Shown: positions 36,164 through 45,340, counted from the first letter of the stretch. The stretch: 64,000 nucleotides of DNA from Pseudomonas panipatensis (GCF_900099785.1 NZ_FNDS01000005.1:186001-250000), one strand, 5' to 3'. Program-made: numbers and translations. Notes: generated from the letters alone by a model not told the origin.

Positions 36164-37174
36164 ATGAGCCGCATCTTCACCCCGCGCCGCCTGCTGGCCG
36201 CGCTTGCACTGAGCGCCATCGCCGGTGCCGCCCAGGCCGACATCACCCTTGGCTACCAGACGGGCATCGACCCGACCAAGGTGCCGCAGGCCGATGGCAC
36301 CTATGAAAAAGCTATCGGCGAGAAACTCGATTGGCGCCGCTTCAACAGCGGCGCGGAAGTGGTCGCGGCGATCGCCTCCGGCGACGTACAGCTCGGCAAC
36401 CTGGGCTCCAGCCCGCTGGCCGCCGCCACCTCGCGCGGCCTGCCGATCGTCGCCTTCATCGTCACCGCGCAGATCAACGCGGCCGAAGCCCTGGTGGTGC
36501 GCAACGGCAGCAAGATCGAGAAGCCCGAAGACCTGGTCGGCAAGACCATCGCCACGCCCTTCGTTTCCACCTCGCACTACAGCCTGCTGGGCGCGCTCAA
36601 GCATTGGAACATCGATCCGAGCAAGGTGAAGATCGTCAACCTCAACCCCAGCGAGATCGCCGCCGCCTGGCGTCGCGGCGACATCGACGGCGCCTTCGTC
36701 TGGTCGCCGGCCCTCGGCGAGATCAAGAAGAACGGCAAGGTGCTGACCGACGCCGCGGAAGTCGGCAAGTGGGGCGCACCGACCTTCGAGGTCTGGGTCG
36801 CCCGCAAGGACTTCGCCGAGAAGCACCCGGAAGTGCTGGCCAAGTTCGCCCGCGTGACCCTCGATTCCTTCGCCGACTACAACGCGCACAAGGCGCAGTG
36901 GAGCGCCGATTCCGAGCAGGCGAAGAAGATCGCCCGGCTGACCGGCGCCTCGCCCGAGGACGTACCCGAGCTGCTCGCCGGATCGGCCTTCCCCGAGACC
37001 CAGGCGCAGCTATCCAGCGCCCTGCTCGGCGGCGGCACCGCCAAGGACATCGCCGGCACCGCGGCCTTCCTCAAGGAGCAGAAGCGCGTTCCGTCGGTAC
37101 TCAAGGACTACTCGCCCTACGTCAGCGCCGAGTACGTGCGCCAGGCGGCGAGCGTGCAGGTGGGACAGCGCTGA
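36164..37174 (+). CDS. tauA: Taurine ABC transporter, periplasmic binding protein
   Basis: A 336-residue binding protein with a Sec signal (RRLLAALALSAIAGAAQA). The mature part starts DITLGYQTGIDPTKVPQADG; GDVQLGNLGSSPLAAATSRG and VVRNGSKIEKPEDLVGKTIA are typical of TauA. ATG at 36164 is preceded by GAGGAGC and gives the signal peptide. It delivers taurine to TauBC; TauD then releases sulfite. The order tauABCD is complete. Such genes are normally induced under sulfate starvation through CysB/Cbl. Confidence 0.93.
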   Translation: MSRIFTPRRLLAALALSAIAGAAQADITLGYQTGIDPTKVPQADGTYEKAIGEKLDWRRFNSGAEVVAAIASGDVQLGNLGSSPLAAATSRGLPIVAFIVTAQINAAEALVVRNGSKIEKPEDLVGKTIATPFVSTSHYSLLGALKHWNIDPSKVKIVNLNPSEIAAAWRRGDIDGAFVWSPALGEIKKNGKVLTDAAEVGKWGAPTFEVWVARKDFAEKHPEVLAKFARVTLDSFADYNAHKAQWSADSEQAKKIARLTGASPEDVPELLAGSAFPETQAQLSSALLGGGTAKDIAGTAAFLKEQKRVPSVLKDYSPYVSAEYVRQAASVQVGQR

Positions 37175-37338
37175 GACCCGCCGCTGGCGGCTGACCGCAA
37201 CACGGTTGGCCGCCCAGCGTCCCGGCCGCGCTCCTTCCCGGTCATTCCGGCGCCCGCGGGAACGACGCCGGGGCGGCGAGGCGCGGGCCCTTTGCGCTAC
37301 GCCCAGCGCATTCCTTCTTACCCTACGGAGGGCAGAAC

Positions 37339-38145
37339 ATGAGCCGTTTGACGGCCGAGGCGGTCAGCCTCTCTTTCCAGCAGCACGGCCAGACCCGGCG
37401 CGTGTTGCATGAACTCACCCTGGACGTGGCCAAGGGCGAATCCCTGGTGGTGCTCGGCCCGTCCGGCTGCGGCAAGTCCACCCTGCTCAATGTCCTGGCC
37501 GGTTTCCAGGCGCCGGATCGCGGGCGCGTGCAGATCGACGGCCGGACCCTGTCCGGGCCTGGTGGCGAACGCGGCGTGGTGTTCCAGGACGACGCCCTGA
37601 TGCCCTGGTTGAACGCCCTGGAAAACGTCGCCCTGGGCCTGCGCATCCGCGGGCTCGGCAAGGCCGAGCGTGAGGCGCGGGCGCGTGAAGTGCTGGCCCT
37701 GGTCGGCCTGCAGGAGCACGCGCACTACCGTGTTTCGCAGCTCTCCGGCGGTCAGCGCCAGCGCCTTGGCCTGGCCCGCGCGCTGGCGGTGGAACCGGAT
37801 TTCCTGCTGCTCGACGAGCCGTTCGGCGCCCTCGATGCGCTGACCCGCGAGCGCATGCAGGTGCTCACCCTGGAACTCTGGCGCAAGACCGGCAAAGGTC
37901 TGTTCCTGATCACCCACAGTGTCGACGAAGCGCTGTTCCTGGCCACCGACCTGGTGGTCATGGACGGTCCGCCGGCGCGCATCGTCAAACGCCTGCGCCC
38001 GGACTTCGCGCGGCGCTACGCCGCCGGCGAGCCGGTGCGCTCGATCAAGTCCGACCCGGAGTTCGGCCGCCTGCGCCAGGCGCTGCTGGATCTGTTCCTG
38101 GAAAACGACGCGCTTGAACAACCGGAGGCCGCCAATGCCCACTGA
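37339..38145 (+). CDS. tauB: Taurine ABC transporter ATPase
   Basis: A 268-residue ATPase: Walker A GPSGCGKSTLLN, signature LSGGQRQRLGLARAL, Walker B FLLLDEPFGALDAL, and FLITHSVDEALFLATDLVVM for the H loop. It drives the TauC permease. A GGAGGG site precedes the ATG, 164 bases after tauA. The end overlaps the tauC start by 11 bases. Confidence 0.94.
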   Translation: MSRLTAEAVSLSFQQHGQTRRVLHELTLDVAKGESLVVLGPSGCGKSTLLNVLAGFQAPDRGRVQIDGRTLSGPGGERGVVFQDDALMPWLNALENVALGLRIRGLGKAEREARAREVLALVGLQEHAHYRVSQLSGGQRQRLGLARALAVEPDFLLLDEPFGALDALTRERMQVLTLELWRKTGKGLFLITHSVDEALFLATDLVVMDGPPARIVKRLRPDFARRYAAGEPVRSIKSDPEFGRLRQALLDLFLENDALEQPEAANAH

Positions 38146-38953
38146 TACCCTCAGCGCCAAGCTGCCGCGCAAACCGGCGGTGCGCGCGACGCCGCGTTTC
38201 GATCCACGCCGCTGGGCGGCCGCCGGCAGCCTCGCCGGGCTGTTCGGCCTGTGGTGGCTGGCGACCCACTTCGGCTGGGTCGACACGCTCTTCCTGCCGG
38301 CGCCGGAGCAGCTTTACCAAGCCCTGCAACGCCTGCTCGCCGAAGGCTATGTGGATGCCAGCCTGTGGCAGCACATCGGCACCAGCTTGTTGCGTGTGCT
38401 GCTGGCCCTCGGCGCCGCCGTGCTCACGGCGATTCCGCTGGGCATCCTCATGGGCCTCAACCCGTTGCTCGGCGCCGCGCTCGATCCGCTGGTGGAGTTC
38501 TACCGGCCGATCCCGCCGCTGGCCTACCTGCCGCTGATCGTCATCTGGTTCGGCATCGGCGAGCTGTCCAAGGTGCTGCTGATCTACCTGGCGCTGTTCG
38601 CTCCGTTGCTGATCGCCACCGCCGCCGGTGTGCGCCGCGTCGACAAGTCGCGGATCCAGGCGGTGCGCTGCCTGGGCGCCAACCGTTGGCAGGTGGTGCG
38701 CCACGTGGTGCTGCCCAGCGCCTTGCCGGACGTCCTCACCGGCCTGCGCATCGCCCTGGGCGTGGGCTGGTCGACCCTGGTCGCCGCCGAACTGATCGCC
38801 GCCAACCGTGGCCTCGGTTTCATGGTGCAGTCCGCCGCGCAGTTCCTCGCCACCGATGTGGTGGTGTTGGGGATTCTGCTGATCGCCGGCATCGCCTTGA
38901 GCTTCGAGCTGGGACTGCGCTGGCTGCAGCGGCGCTTCACGTCCTGGGAGTAG
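38135..38953 (+). CDS. tauC: Taurine ABC transporter permease
   Basis: A 272-residue membrane permease with about six segments and the EAA loop ALPDVLTGLRIALGVGWSTL that contacts the ATPase. FYRPIPPLAYLPLIVIWFGI is typical of the SsuC/TauC group. ATG at 38135 lies inside tauB, with GGAGG upstream. The 84-base gap to tauD holds a C-rich, G-rich stem-like repeat. Confidence 0.93.
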   Translation: MPTDTLSAKLPRKPAVRATPRFDPRRWAAAGSLAGLFGLWWLATHFGWVDTLFLPAPEQLYQALQRLLAEGYVDASLWQHIGTSLLRVLLALGAAVLTAIPLGILMGLNPLLGAALDPLVEFYRPIPPLAYLPLIVIWFGIGELSKVLLIYLALFAPLLIATAAGVRRVDKSRIQAVRCLGANRWQVVRHVVLPSALPDVLTGLRIALGVGWSTLVAAELIAANRGLGFMVQSAAQFLATDVVVLGILLIAGIALSFELGLRWLQRRFTSWE

Positions 38954-39037
38954 GGCCAGAGCAAGAACCCCTCTGCCGTCCGGGCGAGGGCTGGGGAGCG
39001 GGCAACCCTCCCGCACTGAATTCAAGAGAGAAAAGCA

Positions 39038-39874
39038 ATGACCACCCTGACCATCGAACCCCTCAGCCCGGCCCTCGGCGCCGTGGTTTCCGGCATCGAC
39101 CTGGCCGCGCCGCTGGACGACGCCCAGCAGCAGGCCATCGAACGGGCGCTGTTGCAGCACCAGGTGCTGTTCTTCCGCGACCAGCCGTTGACGCCCGTGC
39201 AGCAGGCGGGCTTCGCCGCGCGTTTCGGCGACCTGCACATTCACCCGATCTACCCCAGCTCGCCGGAGCAGGACGAAATCATCGTCCTCGACACGGCGGT
39301 CATCGACATGCGCGACAACGCCATCTGGCACACCGACGTGACCTTCCTGGAAACCCCGGCGCTGGGCGCCGTGCTCGCCGCCAAGCAGCTCCCGCCGCAC
39401 GGCGGCGACACGCTCTGGGCCAGTGGCATCGCGGCATTCGAGGCCCTGTCGAAACCCTTGCAGCGCTTGCTCGACGGCCTCACCGCGACCCATGACATCA
39501 GCAAGTCGTTCCCCCAGGAGCGTTTCGGCGCCACTTCCGCCGACCTGGCGCGCCTGGAAGAAGCGCGGCTGAAGAACCCGCCGCGCTCGCATCCGGTGAT
39601 CCGCACGCACCCGGTGACCGGGCGCAAGGCGCTGTTCGTCAGCGACGGTTTCACCACCCGCATCAACGAACTGGAGCCGGCCGAGAGCCGGGCCATCCTC
39701 GACCTGCTGTTCGCCCACTTCAGCCGCCCGGAGTTCACCGTGCGCTGGCGCTGGCGGGAGAACGACGTGGCCTTCTGGGACAACCGCGTGACGCAACACT
39801 ACGCGGTGGACGACTACCGCCCGCAGCGCCGGGTCATGCACCGCGCCACCATCCTCGGTGACAAACCGTTCTGA
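39038..39874 (+). CDS. tauD: Taurine dioxygenase
   Basis: A 278-residue Fe(II)/2-oxoglutarate dioxygenase that converts taurine to sulfite and aminoacetaldehyde. The iron ligands are His98 and Asp100 in WHTDVTF and His254 in [12 protein letters not shown]; arginines in PQRRVMHR bind 2-oxoglutarate. Length matches E. coli TauD. It completes the tauABCD cluster. Confidence 0.94.
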   Translation: MTTLTIEPLSPALGAVVSGIDLAAPLDDAQQQAIERALLQHQVLFFRDQPLTPVQQAGFAARFGDLHIHPIYPSSPEQDEIIVLDTAVIDMRDNAIWHTDVTFLETPALGAVLAAKQLPPHGGDTLWASGIAAFEALSKPLQRLLDGLTATHDISKSFPQERFGATSADLARLEEARLKNPPRSHPVIRTHPVTGRKALFVSDGFTTRINELEPAESRAILDLLFAHFSRPEFTVRWRWRENDVAFWDNRVTQHYAVDDYRPQRRVMHRATILGDKPF

Positions 39875-40069
39875 CGGTACATCGTTCGTGGGCGGGGCGC
39901 CCATGTGTGGCGCGGAAGCGGGATCAGCGCGCCACCGTCCCTTGGGGGAGCGCTGGGCGCAGAGGCATGCAGGGAAGCGGGGAGAGACGACGCGGGCAGG
40001 GAAGGGGATGGCGTTGCGCAGGCACCGCCGCCAGGCCTCCACAACGGGGCCTGGCAGCGGGACTGTGGC

Positions 40070-40186
40070 TTACTTGCGGCGGGCTTTCACGCGGCGATCG
40101 GCGTGGCGCTCCGGGTTGACCTGCGGCGGGGTGTGCAGGAAGGCGGTGGCGGCGAAGAAGCTGGCAAGTGCGGCAAAGCTGGTCAC
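40070..40186 (-). CDS. Possible 38-residue gene, unknown
   Basis: A GTG start preceded by a strong GAGGAGACCATC site. The peptide begins TSFAALASFFAATAFLHTPP and ends in a basic tail (NPERHADRRVKARRK). The hydrophobic start could insert in the membrane. The quality of the ribosome site in a gene-poor region is the main support; no family is known to me. Confidence 0.45.
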   Translation of the reverse strand: MTSFAALASFFAATAFLHTPPQVNPERHADRRVKARRK

Positions 40187-40334
40187 GATGGTCTCCTCGG
40201 TCCGGGAAGTTGGTTGAGGCCGGACGCGATGGGGCGAATTCTCGCCGGGGCAGATGACAGAAAGAAGTTGAAACGGCTGATGGTGAGTATTGCGGCCAAT
40301 GATGGAGGCCCCGGCACGCACCGTCGGCCGGCAA

Positions 40335-40408
40335 CGTAGGATGGGACGAGCGCAGCGATTCCCATGCGGCCAGCGCCGATGGGTCTTGCAGGCTCCAGCC
40401 ATCCTACG
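40335..40408. repeat. Palindromic intergenic repeat CGTAGGATGG...CCATCCTACG
   Basis: Ten-base perfect ends enclose GGGACGAGCGCAGCGATTCC, a dyad near CATGCGGCCAGC and GATGGGTC. It is the best copy of the element also seen at 11005-11083 and, as a fragment, at 12123. It ends 16 bases before the AAA+ stop codon and could act on the 3' end of that transcript. Confidence 0.7.
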
Positions 40409-40423
40409 CAGCCGCGCAGCGGT

Positions 40424-41320
40424 TCATTCGGCCAGCAGGGCGCGTAGCTGTTCGCGCGCGCCGGGCAGTTGCAGCAGGCGCCGTAGGTCGTCCAGTGCAA
40501 CCACGGGGGCGCCGCTGGAGAAGTTCAGGTGTTCCGGCAGCACTTCGTCGCCCGGGCTGACCAGCAGGGCGAAGTGGATGACGTTTTCCAGCTCGCGAAT
40601 GTTGCCCGGCCAGGAGTAGCTCTCCAGCGCCGCCTGGGCCGCCGTGCCGATCTGCGGCACCGGCAGTTCGAGGCGTTGCGCGTGCACGCCGAGGAAGTAT
40701 TCGGCCAGGGGCAGGATGTCGCCGATCCGCTGGCGCAGCGGCGGCAGCTCCAGGTTGCCGTCGGCCAGGTACTGTTGCAGGCCTTCGAGGAATTTGCCGG
40801 CGCTGACCGCCTGGGCCAGGTCGATGCTGGTCGCCACCACCAGACGCACGTCCAGCGGGATCGGTTCGCGGGCGCCGACGCGCAGCACCTCGCGCTCCTG
40901 CAGGACGCGCAGCAGTTTCTCCTGCAAGGCCAGCGGCAGGTCGGCGATTTCGTCCAGGTAGAGGGTGCCGCCCTGGGCCGAGCCGAACCAGCCGGCGCGG
41001 CTGCCCACCGGGCCGTTGTGCGCGCCGGGGGCGTAACCGAACAGTTCGGCCTCGGCGTAGGTGCGGCTGAGCGCGCCGCAGCTCACCGCGACGAACAGGC
41101 CGGGGCGCTCGCTGGCGCGGTGGATATGCCGCGCCAGCAGTTCCTTGCCGGTGCCGGTTTCGCCACGGATCAGGAGCGGCTGGCTGCCCGGCGCGAGGCG
41201 CTCGACCTCGTCACGCACCTGGTGCGAGCGCGGATCGAAGAACACCAGGGCCTTGGCACGGATGCTCAGCGGACTTTTGTCGGCGTCGGGGAAGGTCAGC
41301 AGCGGCTGAGGGACTTTCAT
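40424..41320 (-). CDS. Sigma54-activator-type AAA+ protein with altered GAFTGA loop
   Basis: A 298-residue protein made almost only of a bacterial enhancer-binding AAA+ domain. Walker A is RGETGTGKELLARHIHRA, Walker B is GGTLYLDEIADLPL, and SWPGNIRELENV is the sensor II region. Where activators have GAFTGA, it has GAHNGP (in LFGYAPGAHNGPVGSRAG), so contact with sigma54 is doubtful. There is no N-terminal receiver or sensor domain, and no Fis-type helix-turn-helix is visible after residue 270. It follows the cystathionine-type gene by 19 bases in one operon. Regulation of methionine or sulfur genes is possible, but mode of action is unclear. Confidence 0.85.
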   Translation of the reverse strand: MKVPQPLLTFPDADKSPLSIRAKALVFFDPRSHQVRDEVERLAPGSQPLLIRGETGTGKELLARHIHRASERPGLFVAVSCGALSRTYAEAELFGYAPGAHNGPVGSRAGWFGSAQGGTLYLDEIADLPLALQEKLLRVLQEREVLRVGAREPIPLDVRLVVATSIDLAQAVSAGKFLEGLQQYLADGNLELPPLRQRIGDILPLAEYFLGVHAQRLELPVPQIGTAAQAALESYSWPGNIRELENVIHFALLVSPGDEVLPEHLNFSSGAPVVALDDLRRLLQLPGAREQLRALLAE

Positions 41321-41339
41321 GGGGATTCTCCTTGGCCGC

Positions 41340-42530
41340 TCAGAGCGCATCCAGCGCCTGCAGGAAGTCGGCGATGATGTCTTCACTGTCCTCGATGCCC
41401 ACCGAGACGCGGAGGGTGCCATCGTGGATCTCCAGTTGCGCCAGGGCTGCGGCGGACAGTGCGCGGTGCGAGGTCTTGCCGGGGTGGGTGATGCTGCTCG
41501 CGACGCCGGCCAGGGACGGCGCGAAAACGGCGCGCTGGAGCAGGCCGATCAGCCGGTCGACCTGGTCCAGGCCGCCCTTGAGGGTGAAGGCGAGCATGCC
41601 CGAGGCGCCCTTGCGGAACAGTCGCCGGGCCAGTGCGTGGTCGGGGTGCGAGGGCAGGCCGGGGTAATGCACGCGGGCCACCTGCGGATGGCCTTCGAGG
41701 GCCTCGGCCAGCGCCTGGGCGTTGCGCGAATGGGCGGCCATGCGCAAGGCCAGGGTCTTGGCGCCGCGGAAGGTCAGCCAGCTCTCGAAGGGGCTGGCGC
41801 TGCCGCCGGCGTTGATCTGGAAGCGCCGCGCCTGGGCGATCCACTCGGCATCGCCGACCAGCACGCCGCCAGTGGCGTCGCTGTGGCCGTTGAGGTACTT
41901 GGTGGTGCTGTGGATGACCAGGTCGGCGCCGTCGCGCAGCGGCTGGTAGAGCACCGGCGAGAGGAAGGTGTTGTCCACCAGCAGCTTGAGACCGTGTGCG
42001 TGGGCCAGGGCCGCCAGCGCCGGCACGTCGCTGACGCGCACCAGCGGGTTGGAGGCGGTCTCGGTGTAGATCAGCCGGGTGCGCGGGGTGATGGCCGCGC
42101 GCACCGCGTCGAGGTCGGCGATATCGACCAGGCTGGCGCCGATGCCGAAGCGCGCCAGTTCCTTCTCGATCAGGCTCTGGGTGGTGCCGTACAGCTCGCG
42201 GCTGGCGATCAGGTGGTCGCCGGCTGACAGGCGGCCGAGCAGCGCGGCGGCGATGGCGGCCATGCCGGAGGCGGAGAACAGGGCATCCTCGCCGCCCTCC
42301 AGGTCGCGCAGCAGCTCCTCGACGGCGCTGTGGTTGGGATTGCCGAGGCGCGTGTACATGTAGTTGTCGGGGTTGCCGGCGAGGAAGTCGTCGACCTGCT
42401 CCAGGGAGTCGTAGACGAATACCGAGGTCTGGTAGATCGGCTGGGTCTTGGCCCGGGTGACCATTCTCCGGTCGCTGTCCTGGCCGCTGTGCACCGCGCG
42501 GGTGGATGGGCCTTGGGCGCTGTCGCTCAT
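41340..42530 (-). CDS. Cystathionine gamma-synthase/lyase-type PLP enzyme
   Basis: A 396-residue PLP enzyme of the Cys/Met metabolism family. The PLP lysine is in VIHSTTKYLNGHSDATGG; YMYTRLGNPNHSAVEELLRD and FSASGMAAI are further signatures. Members transfer or cleave gamma-substituted amino acids such as cystathionine, O-succinylhomoserine or methionine, and the sequence alone does not fix which. MetQ upstream and the AAA+ gene downstream suggest methionine scavenging. The ATG at 42530 begins SDSAQGPSTRAVHSGQ, the usual N terminus. Confidence 0.9.
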   Translation of the reverse strand: MSDSAQGPSTRAVHSGQDSDRRMVTRAKTQPIYQTSVFVYDSLEQVDDFLAGNPDNYMYTRLGNPNHSAVEELLRDLEGGEDALFSASGMAAIAAALLGRLSAGDHLIASRELYGTTQSLIEKELARFGIGASLVDIADLDAVRAAITPRTRLIYTETASNPLVRVSDVPALAALAHAHGLKLLVDNTFLSPVLYQPLRDGADLVIHSTTKYLNGHSDATGGVLVGDAEWIAQARRFQINAGGSASPFESWLTFRGAKTLALRMAAHSRNAQALAEALEGHPQVARVHYPGLPSHPDHALARRLFRKGASGMLAFTLKGGLDQVDRLIGLLQRAVFAPSLAGVASSITHPGKTSHRALSAAALAQLEIHDGTLRVSVGIEDSEDIIADFLQALDAL

Positions 42531-42667
42531 GGCGGGTACCTCATCGATTGCGCGCCTCCGTCGGGCGGAGGCCGGGAAAAAGCCAACGCCGGCGCGCGAA
42601 CCGGACCGGCGTTGCAAGCGGGCGCGTTATCCGGCGCCCGGCGTGGGAGTCGCTGTGGCGACGCGGA

Positions 42668-43447
42668 TCAGAAGGCCGGTACCACCGCGCCGTTGTATTT
42701 CTTCTCGATGAATTCCTTCACCTGCGGGCTGGTCAGGGCGGCGGATAGCTTCTTCAGCGCATCGCTGTCCTTGTTGTCCGGACGCGCCACCAGGTAGTTC
42801 ACGTAGGGCGAGTTGCGGTCTTCCAGCACCAAGGCGTCCTTCACCGGGTTGAGCTTGGCCTCCAGGGCGTAGTTGGTGTTGATCAGGTCCAGGTCGACCT
42901 GGTCCAGCACGCGTGGCAGCAGCGCCGATTCGAGTTCCTTGAACTTCAGGTGCCTGGGGTTCTCGGCGATGTCTTTCGGGGTCGCCAGGGCGTTGCTCGG
43001 GTCTTTCAGTTTGATCAGCCCGGCCTTCTGCAGAAGGATCAGCGCGCGGCCGCTGTTGCTGCCCTCGTTGGGCAGGGCGACGGTGGCGCCATCCGGCAGT
43101 TCGCTGAGCGACTTGTACTTCTTCGAGTAGCCGCCGAAGGGTTCGACGTGCACGCCGGTCACGGTCACCAGGTGGGTGCCCTTGCCCTTGTTGAAGTTGT
43201 CCAGGTACGGCTTGGTCTGGAAGTAGTTGGCGTCCAGGTGTTTCTCGGCGACCTGGACGTTGGGCTGCACGTAGTCGGTGAAGACTTTCACTTCCAGGTC
43301 CACGCCTTCCTTCGCCAGGGTCGGCTTGATCAGTTCGAGGATCTCCGCGTGGGGGACCGGCGTGGCGGCGACCACCAGTTTCTCGTTGGCGTTGACCGAG
43401 GCACTGAAGGCGGCGGCGATGGCAGTCAGAAGCAGCAGTTTTTTCAT
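42668..43447 (-). CDS. metQ: Methionine ABC transporter substrate-binding protein, NlpA family
   Basis: A 259-residue binding protein with a signal peptide (KKLLLLTAIAAAFSASVNA). KLVVAATPVPHAEILELIKP and YVQPNVQVAEKHLDANYFQT are NlpA/MetQ signatures. No cysteine follows the signal, so unlike E. coli MetQ it is a free periplasmic protein, not a lipoprotein. No metN or metI lies next to it, so the permease must be encoded elsewhere or be shared. It starts an operon running to the PLP enzyme and AAA+ genes. Confidence 0.9.
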   Translation of the reverse strand: MKKLLLLTAIAAAFSASVNANEKLVVAATPVPHAEILELIKPTLAKEGVDLEVKVFTDYVQPNVQVAEKHLDANYFQTKPYLDNFNKGKGTHLVTVTGVHVEPFGGYSKKYKSLSELPDGATVALPNEGSNSGRALILLQKAGLIKLKDPSNALATPKDIAENPRHLKFKELESALLPRVLDQVDLDLINTNYALEAKLNPVKDALVLEDRNSPYVNYLVARPDNKDSDALKKLSAALTSPQVKEFIEKKYNGAVVPAF

Positions 43448-43900
43448 GGCGATGTCCTTGTAGGGCAATGTGCCGGCGTGGTCGCGACTCGTGGTCGGTC
43501 GGATGAACCTGGCGGGTAGGTGGCTCGGGTCTCTCTGGAGGGGCCCGTTGCAGGCAAAATTAGCGGGATTTTTTATTCCAATAAAATATTATTTATTCAT
43601 CTGATTATTCTTTTATTGAATATAAAAACTGAGTCAGCGTGCCGCGCGACAGCCTGCCGCGCGGCAACCCACCACGGCGGAAAATTCGCCCCTGCGACGT
43701 AAGATCGGCGCGCTCCATTGCTCTGCATCAAGACATCCGGCGAACTTTTCTGCTCGCCGCCGAAGGAGCGGATGTGCGCCTGCGCCGATCCGTTCCTCGC
43801 ACAAGAATCCACCAGGATCACGCATGAATTGCCGGTGCCCGTGCGCCGGCGTGCTGCCCGCTGCGTGCAGCGACGGGCGTCAACCTGATGAGGTAACGTC
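43448..43900. other. Divergent promoter region between metQ and cioA
   Basis: About 450 bases with no gene. An AT-rich tract at 43558-43630, striking in this GC-rich window, probably holds the metQ promoter. The cioA side carries the ANR-like site at 43718. A GAGGTAACGTC ribosome site lies before the cioA ATG. Confidence 0.6.
43718..43731 (+). promoter_or_regulatory. Candidate ANR/FNR box upstream of cioA
   Basis: TTGCT-CTGC-ATCAA matches nine of ten bases of the FNR/ANR consensus TTGAT-N4-ATCAA. It lies 170 bases before the cioA ATG. In P. aeruginosa ANR represses cioAB at low oxygen, so the site fits known biology. Confidence 0.55.
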
Positions 43901-45337
43901 ATGTTGGGTTTAGAGGCGCTAGAACTGGCGCGAATCCAGTTCGCATTCACCGTCTCCTTCCACATCATCTTCCCGGCCATCACCATCGGCCTCGCCAGCT
44001 ACCTGGCGGTGCTCGAAGGGCTATGGCTGAAGTCCGGCGAAGAGGTCTACCGCGACCTGTACCATTTCTGGTCGAAGATATTCGCCGTCAACTTCGGCAT
44101 GGGCGTGGTGTCCGGGCTGGTCATGGCCTACCAGTTCGGTACCAACTGGAGCCGCTTTTCCAGCTATGCCGGAAGCATCACCGGGCCCCTGCTGACCTAT
44201 GAGGTGCTCACCGCCTTCTTCCTCGAAGCCGGTTTCCTCGGCGTCATGCTGTTCGGCTGGAACCGCGTCGGCCGCGGCCTGCACTACTTCGCCACGGTGA
44301 TGGTGGCGATCGGCACGCTGATCTCGACCTTCTGGATTCTCTCCTCCAACAGCTGGATGCAGACCCCGCAGGGTTACCAGGTGCTCGACGGCCGCCTGGT
44401 GCCGGTGGACTGGCTGGCGGTGGTGTTCAACCCGTCCTTCCCCTATCGCCTGGCGCACATGGCCATCGCTTCCTTCCTCGCCACCGCCTGCTTCGTCGGT
44501 GCCTCGGCGGCCTGGCACCTGCTGCGCGGACGCGACACCCCGGCGCTCCGCAAGATGCTCTCGATGGCCATGTGGATGGCCCTGCTGGTGGCGCCGGTCC
44601 AGGCCCTGGTCGGCGACGCCCATGGGCTCAATACCCTGGAGCACCAGCCGGCGAAGATCGCCGCCATCGAAGGCCACTGGGACAACAGCGAGGGTGGACC
44701 GACCCCGCTGATCCTCTTCGGCCTGCCGGACATGCAGCGCGAGGAAACCCGCTTCAAGCTGGAAATCCCGCTGCTCGGCAGCCTGATCCTCAAGCACAGC
44801 CTGAGCGAGCCGATCCCGGCGCTGAAGGACTTCCCGGCGCAGGACCGGCCCAACTCGACCATCGTCTTCTGGTCGTTCCGGGTCATGGTCGGCCTCGGCC
44901 TGGCGATGATCCTGCTCGGCCTCTGGAGCCTCTGGCTGCGCTGGCGCGGCGGCTTGTTCGAGAGCCGCGCCTTCCTGCGCCTGGCGTTGTGGATGGGGCC
45001 GTCCGGGCTGATCGCGGTGCTCGCCGGCTGGTTCACCACCGAGATCGGCCGCCAGCCCTGGGTGGTCTACGGGCTGATGCGCACCGCCGACGCGGCGTCC
45101 AGCCACAGCAGCGTGCAGATGAGCCTGACCCTGGTGACCTTCGTGCTGGTGTACTTCTCGCTGTTCGGCGTCGGCATCGGCTACATGATGCGCCTGGTGC
45201 GCAAGGGCCCGGTGACCCACGAAGGGCGCGAGGCCAGCGACGGCGGCGCCGGTCGCCCACGCACGCCGGCACGGCCGCTGTCGGCGACGCTGGAGGGCTT
45301 CGACGACGAATCCGACAACCCGGGCGCGAGGAACTGA
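43901..45337 (+). CDS. cioA: Cyanide-insensitive quinol oxidase subunit I
   Basis: A 478-residue bd-type oxidase subunit with about nine membrane segments. It starts LGLEALELARIQFAFTVSFH, where His21 is a heme ligand. Length is below E. coli CydA (522) because the Q loop is short, a mark of the CIO group. It oxidises quinol and reduces oxygen to water without proton pumping and resists cyanide. cioB follows after three bases, and a small DUF2474 peptide after that. Confidence 0.93.
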   Translation: MLGLEALELARIQFAFTVSFHIIFPAITIGLASYLAVLEGLWLKSGEEVYRDLYHFWSKIFAVNFGMGVVSGLVMAYQFGTNWSRFSSYAGSITGPLLTYEVLTAFFLEAGFLGVMLFGWNRVGRGLHYFATVMVAIGTLISTFWILSSNSWMQTPQGYQVLDGRLVPVDWLAVVFNPSFPYRLAHMAIASFLATACFVGASAAWHLLRGRDTPALRKMLSMAMWMALLVAPVQALVGDAHGLNTLEHQPAKIAAIEGHWDNSEGGPTPLILFGLPDMQREETRFKLEIPLLGSLILKHSLSEPIPALKDFPAQDRPNSTIVFWSFRVMVGLGLAMILLGLWSLWLRWRGGLFESRAFLRLALWMGPSGLIAVLAGWFTTEIGRQPWVVYGLMRTADAASSHSSVQMSLTLVTFVLVYFSLFGVGIGYMMRLVRKGPVTHEGREASDGGAGRPRTPARPLSATLEGFDDESDNPGARN

Positions 45338-45340
45338 ATC

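Larger units (their letters stand above)
39875..40423. other. Mostly non-coding region after tauD
   Basis: About 550 bases between convergent tauD and the AAA+ gene. Apart from the possible 38-residue gene at 40070-40186 and the palindromic repeat at 40335-40408, I see only low-complexity GC-rich sequence and no terminator. Confidence 0.5.

Noticed and set aside
39905-40339. A 144-codon open frame after tauD
   Set aside because: Arginine/glycine-rich composition and no ribosome site. The opposite strand holds a better small candidate with a strong site.
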